Below are positions 60,989 through 64,000 of a stretch of DNA of 64,000 nt, in pieces. The DNA lies in assembly GCF_000974805.1 (NCBI RefSeq), contig NZ_BBQZ01000001.1, positions 186,001-250,000 on the forward strand, in the 5' to 3' direction. A program made the translations under genes and the position numbers. This stretch comes from Demequina salsinemoris. GTDB lineage: Bacteria; Actinomycetota; Actinomycetes; Actinomycetales; Demequinaceae. The notes beneath the pieces are model-generated. The model was given only the letters and a program-made list of their open reading frames with translations. It made no database searches and was not told where the DNA came from. The number at the start of each line of letters is the position of its first letter. Positions within the stretch are counted from its first letter, which is position 1.

Positions 60989-61465
60989 TCACCGCACGCC
61001 CCACGAGTAGGTCTGCTTGCGAAGCTCGAGGTACATGAAGATCTCGGTGGCGATCACGCCGGGGACCGTCCGGATCGACGAGCTCACGAGCTCGAGCAGG
61101 TGGTGGTCGGACTCGCATACGACCTCGACGAGGATGTCGAAGCTTCCCGCCGTGACGACGACGTAGTCGACGGCCTCGAGAGCCTCGAGCGTCGCGGCCA
61201 CCGGCTCGATCGGGCCGGAGACCTTGATTCCGACCATCGCCTGCCGCGCGAAGCCGAGCTCCATCGGGTTGGTGACGCCGATGATCTGCAGCACCCCGGC
61301 GTCCAGCAGGCGCTGCACGCGGGCGCGCACGGCCGCCTCGGACAGGCCGACGACCTTGCCGATCGCGGCGTACGAGATGCGGCCGTCCTGCTGGAGCTGC
61401 TCGATGATCACCTTGTTGATCGGGTCGAGCGCGGCTGGGGTCTTCGGGGACTCGGCTGAGGTCAT
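60989..61465 (-). CDS. Lrp/AsnC family transcriptional regulator
   Basis: 158 residues. N-terminal helix-turn-helix (ISYAAIGKVVGLSEAAVRARVQRLLDAGVLQ) and C-terminal RAM ligand domain (GSFDILVEVVCESDHHLLELV). It probably controls its own operon and the divergent ABC genes in response to an amine or amino acid. AACACT (61473-61478) lies seven bases before ATG 61465, with TTGACC 18 bases further up. Confidence 0.9.
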   Translation of the reverse strand: MTSAESPKTPAALDPINKVIIEQLQQDGRISYAAIGKVVGLSEAAVRARVQRLLDAGVLQIIGVTNPMELGFARQAMVGIKVSGPIEPVAATLEALEAVDYVVVTAGSFDILVEVVCESDHHLLELVSSSIRTVPGVIATEIFMYLELRKQTYSWGVR

Positions 61466-61472
61466 GTGACGA

Positions 61473-61478
61473 AGTGTT
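61473..61478 (-). promoter_or_regulatory. -10 box of lrp-type gene
   Basis: AACACT on the minus strand, with TTGACC 18 bases upstream as a -35; ATG follows seven bases after the box. Confidence 0.45.
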
Positions 61479-61722
61479 CTCTCCCGACGTTTCAGCGGTC
61501 AAGCCGAAAACGGCACCCAACGCTACGGTTTCGTTACGTAGGTGTTAAATCTTCTGCGAGATCCGTTGCGATTGGGCCACTTTGCTTCGAAAAGGGTCGC
61601 CCTGGGGCGAGATCCGTGTCAGTATCGCCACCAACGTCCTGCCGGCGCAGGATGCCCCACCGCAGAGGTGACACTGGCTGCGAGGTTCGGTGCCACCACC
61701 CCCGAGAAGTGAGGATGGCGAC

Positions 61723-62904
61723 ATGTCCGAGGAAACGACCCCCGAAGAGACCGCGAAGAAGGGCGTCTCGCGCCGCGGTCTGATCATCGGAGGAGGCGTC
61801 GCCGCAGCGGGTATCGCGGGCTTCTCCCTCATGAACCGCGGTGGCAGCGGCAGCTCGAGCGGCGACTGCGTCACCACCGACCTGTCCGACACCGAGGCCA
61901 CGCTGAACGTCTCCAACTGGCCCGCGTACATCGACGAGGACGACGGCGACTACGTCTCGACGCTCACCCAGTTCCAGAAGGACACCGGCATCGACGTCAC
62001 GTACACCGCGGACGTCAACGACAACGTCGAGTTCTTCGCCAAGGTCCGCAACCAGCTCGGCGCGTGCCAGCCCACGGGCCGCGACCTCTTCGTCATGACC
62101 GACTGGATGGCCGCGCGCATGATCGACGCCGGCTGGATCCAGAAGCTCGACAAGGCGAACGTGCCCAACCTCGACAAGAACCTGCTGTCCTCGCTCCAGG
62201 GCGTCGGCTGGGACCCCAACCGCGACTACTCGGCCCCGTGGCAGACCGGCTTCACCGGCATCGCCTACAACAAGTCGCTCGTCGACGAGGTCGGCAGCAT
62301 CTCGGATCTGCTGACGCGCTCGGACCTCAAGGGCAAGGTGACCATGCTCACCGAGATGCGCGACACCATGGCCCTGATCATGCTGGCCAACGGCGCCGAC
62401 CCGGAGGACTTCAGCGACGACGACTGGGGCAACGCGATCGAGACGCTGACCAAGGCGCGCGACGACGGTCAGATCCGCGCTTTCACCGGCAACGAGTACA
62501 TCAACGACCTTGCGGCGGGCAACATCGCGGCGTGCGTCGCGTGGTCCGGTGACGTCGCCGCGGCCGAGGACGACAACCTCGTCTTCCTCGCGCCGGAGGA
62601 GGGCATGAACATCTGGTCCGACAACATGCTCGTGCCGGTCCAGGGCCAGCACAAGGCGAACGCCGAGAAGTGGATCGACTACTACTACGACCCGGTGGTG
62701 GCCGCGAAGCTCGCCGCCTACGTCTGGTACGTGTGCCCGGTCGAGGGCGCCCAGGCCGAGATGGAGAAGATCGACGCGTCGCTCGTCGACAACCCGCTGA
62801 TCTTCCCGACCGACGACTTCCTGTCCAAGACCCACGGGTTCATGGCACTGTCCGAGGACAAGGCGTCGCAGTACGAGCAGGAGTTCTCCGATGTCATTGG
62901 CTGA
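61723..62904 (+). CDS. Polyamine ABC transporter substrate-binding protein
   Basis: 393 residues, PotD/PotF-type. The N terminus has a twin-arginine-like signal SRRGLIIGGG with a hydrophobic stretch to about residue 45 and no lipobox Cys at the usual place, so Tat export is likely. Mature part: LNVSNWPAYIDED, GRDLFVMTDWMAARMI, APWQTGFTGIAYNK and SDNMLVPVQGQHKANAEKWIDYYYDP, all typical. It binds a polyamine or related amine outside the membrane. ATG 61723 follows GTGAGG; the potA-like gene overlaps its end by 14 bases. Confidence 0.9.
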   Translation: MSEETTPEETAKKGVSRRGLIIGGGVAAAGIAGFSLMNRGGSGSSSGDCVTTDLSDTEATLNVSNWPAYIDEDDGDYVSTLTQFQKDTGIDVTYTADVNDNVEFFAKVRNQLGACQPTGRDLFVMTDWMAARMIDAGWIQKLDKANVPNLDKNLLSSLQGVGWDPNRDYSAPWQTGFTGIAYNKSLVDEVGSISDLLTRSDLKGKVTMLTEMRDTMALIMLANGADPEDFSDDDWGNAIETLTKARDDGQIRAFTGNEYINDLAAGNIAACVAWSGDVAAAEDDNLVFLAPEEGMNIWSDNMLVPVQGQHKANAEKWIDYYYDPVVAAKLAAYVWYVCPVEGAQAEMEKIDASLVDNPLIFPTDDFLSKTHGFMALSEDKASQYEQEFSDVIG

Positions 62905-64000
62905 CGGCGTGCGTGGGGACCTCAAGCTCACGGGTCTTCACAAGCGCTACCCGAACGGCTTCGTCGCCGTTCAGTCGCTCGACCTGGTCATCCCGCAGGG
63001 ATCGTTCTTCGCGCTGCTCGGCCCGTCGGGCTGCGGCAAGACGACGACGCTGCGCATGGTCGCCGGCCTCGAGGACGTCACCAAGGGCTCCATCCACATC
63101 GGGGACCAGGAGATCACCCACGCGAAGCCGTACAAGCGGCCCGTGAACACGGTGTTCCAGAACTACGCGCTCTTCCCGCACCTCACGATCGCGGAGAACG
63201 TCTCGTTCGGTCCGAAGCGCCGCGGGATCAAGGACCCCAAGGACTCCGTGAAGGAGATCCTCGCCCTGACCGAGCTCACCGAGCAGGCCTCCAAGAAGCC
63301 CACCCAGCTTTCTGGTGGACAGCAGCAGCGCGTGGCGCTCGCTCGCGCGCTCATCAACCGCCCCGACGTGCTGCTGCTCGATGAGCCGCTCGGCGCGCTC
63401 GACCTCAAGCTGCGTCGCGCGATGCAGGTCGAGCTCAAGCGCATCCAGGAGGAGGTGGGCCTCACCTTCGTGCACGTGACGCACGACCAGGAGGAGGCCA
63501 TGACCATGGCCGACACGGTCGCGGTCATGAACGAGGGCCGCATCGAGCAGCTCGGAGCCCCGTACGAGCTCTACACCAACCCCCACACGACGTTCGTCGC
63601 GAACTTCCTCGGACGCACGAACCTCATCAAGGGCACGGTCGTGGGGCGTGAGGGCTCCGGTGCCGACGAGGTCGTCAAGGTCGACATGTACGGCACGGTC
63701 GCCTCGATCAAGGCGAGCCGCGTCCACACGGACGCCAAGGAGGGCTGGATCGGCATCCGCCCCGAGAAGGTGCTCATCCAGCCGGAGGGCACGTCGATCG
63801 ATGCCCCCGGCGCGAGCCTTCCCGGCGCGGTCGTCACCGACGTCAGCTACATCGGCGTCTCGACCGACTACACGATCCGCATGCCGTGGGGCCAGGAGAT
63901 CACCTGCTTCGAGCAGAACACCGGGCGTCGCGGCGGGCTGATCCCCGTGGGCACCAAGGTGGACGTCTCCTGGCGTCCCGAGTTCGCATTCCTCCTCGAC
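62891..64000 (+). CDS. potA: Polyamine ABC transporter ATPase, 3' truncated
   Basis: The first 370 codons of the ATPase; the frame is still open at the window end. Walker A GPSGCGKTT (about 42-50), signature LSGGQQQR, Walker B VLLLDEPLGALD, H-loop THD, and a C-terminal TOBE-type domain begun. ATG 62891 overlaps the substrate-binding protein gene by 14 bases. The permease genes are expected just downstream. Confidence 0.92.
   Translation, partial: MSLADGVRGDLKLTGLHKRYPNGFVAVQSLDLVIPQGSFFALLGPSGCGKTTTLRMVAGLEDVTKGSIHIGDQEITHAKPYKRPVNTVFQNYALFPHLTIAENVSFGPKRRGIKDPKDSVKEILALTELTEQASKKPTQLSGGQQQRVALARALINRPDVLLLDEPLGALDLKLRRAMQVELKRIQEEVGLTFVHVTHDQEEAMTMADTVAVMNEGRIEQLGAPYELYTNPHTTFVANFLGRTNLIKGTVVGREGSGADEVVKVDMYGTVASIKASRVHTDAKEGWIGIRPEKVLIQPEGTSIDAPGASLPGAVVTDVSYIGVSTDYTIRMPWGQEITCFEQNTGRRGGLIPVGTKVDVSWRPEFAFLLD

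Overview
High-GC (about 70 percent) actinobacterial chromosome segment. A menaquinone pathway beside a 14-gene complex I operon, an FprA-type ferredoxin reductase, a 6C-type small RNA, a DUF222-HNH gene and many leaderless start sites all point to Actinomycetota, probably Micrococcales. I cannot name the genus from sequence alone. There are no insertion sequences, prophage genes or CRISPR arrays.

Layout. 1-825: end of a DUF3048 protein, then an intergenic palindrome. 1165-2094: menB. 2179-6365: two tandem paralogous operons, each a SigE-family sigma factor overlapping a single-pass membrane protein. 6413-14181: menC, menD, a membrane-anchored protein, a GH13 glycosidase, a two-gene accessory pair, menF and a small membrane protein. 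14230-31282: a geranylgeranyl-reductase-like flavoenzyme followed by nuoA to nuoN, almost all overlapping by 1 to 4 bases. 31293: polyprenyl diphosphate synthase, whose -10 box overlaps the nuoN stop. Together these genes supply the quinone head group, its prenyl tail, tail saturation and the NADH dehydrogenase that uses it. 32571-34600: a third sigma/membrane-protein pair flanked by two copies of a 98-bp palindromic element. 34907-42784: RarD-like transporter, then a polysaccharide locus (TPR protein, HlyD-like adaptor, BcsA-like GT2 synthase with a long disordered tail, GH81 beta-1,3-glucanase lipoprotein) with a Crp/GlxR-type site. 42814-45543: assimilatory sulfate reduction (cysH, sulfite reductase) behind a cysteine-rich leader peptide. 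45825-52323: HNH endonuclease, zinc-ribbon protein, lipoprotein, phospholipase D, TPR-DUF4037 and DUF4125 proteins. 52517-57481: fprA, htpX, SDR, MpaB-type oxygenase, yajQ. 57585-57992: tRNA-Tyr and a 6C-like RNA. 58037-64000: sugar MFS transporter, then a polyamine-type cluster (FAD amine oxidase, Lrp regulator, divergent ABC substrate-binding protein and ATPase, the latter cut by the window end).

Most striking observation: the 10-mer GGACGATGCG occurs exactly 34 times (19 on the + strand, 15 on the - strand) in 64 kb, in genes and between them. One pair is inverted and forms a perfect 18-bp terminator stem. This resembles the DNA uptake sequences of Neisseria and Pasteurellaceae, which to my knowledge are not described in actinobacteria. 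Second: three sigma/membrane-protein operons share one promoter design, CCCAAC-N28-GTAnAA with an internal CGTG, suggesting autoregulation. Third: a probable cysteine-sensing leader ORF upstream of sulfite reductase.
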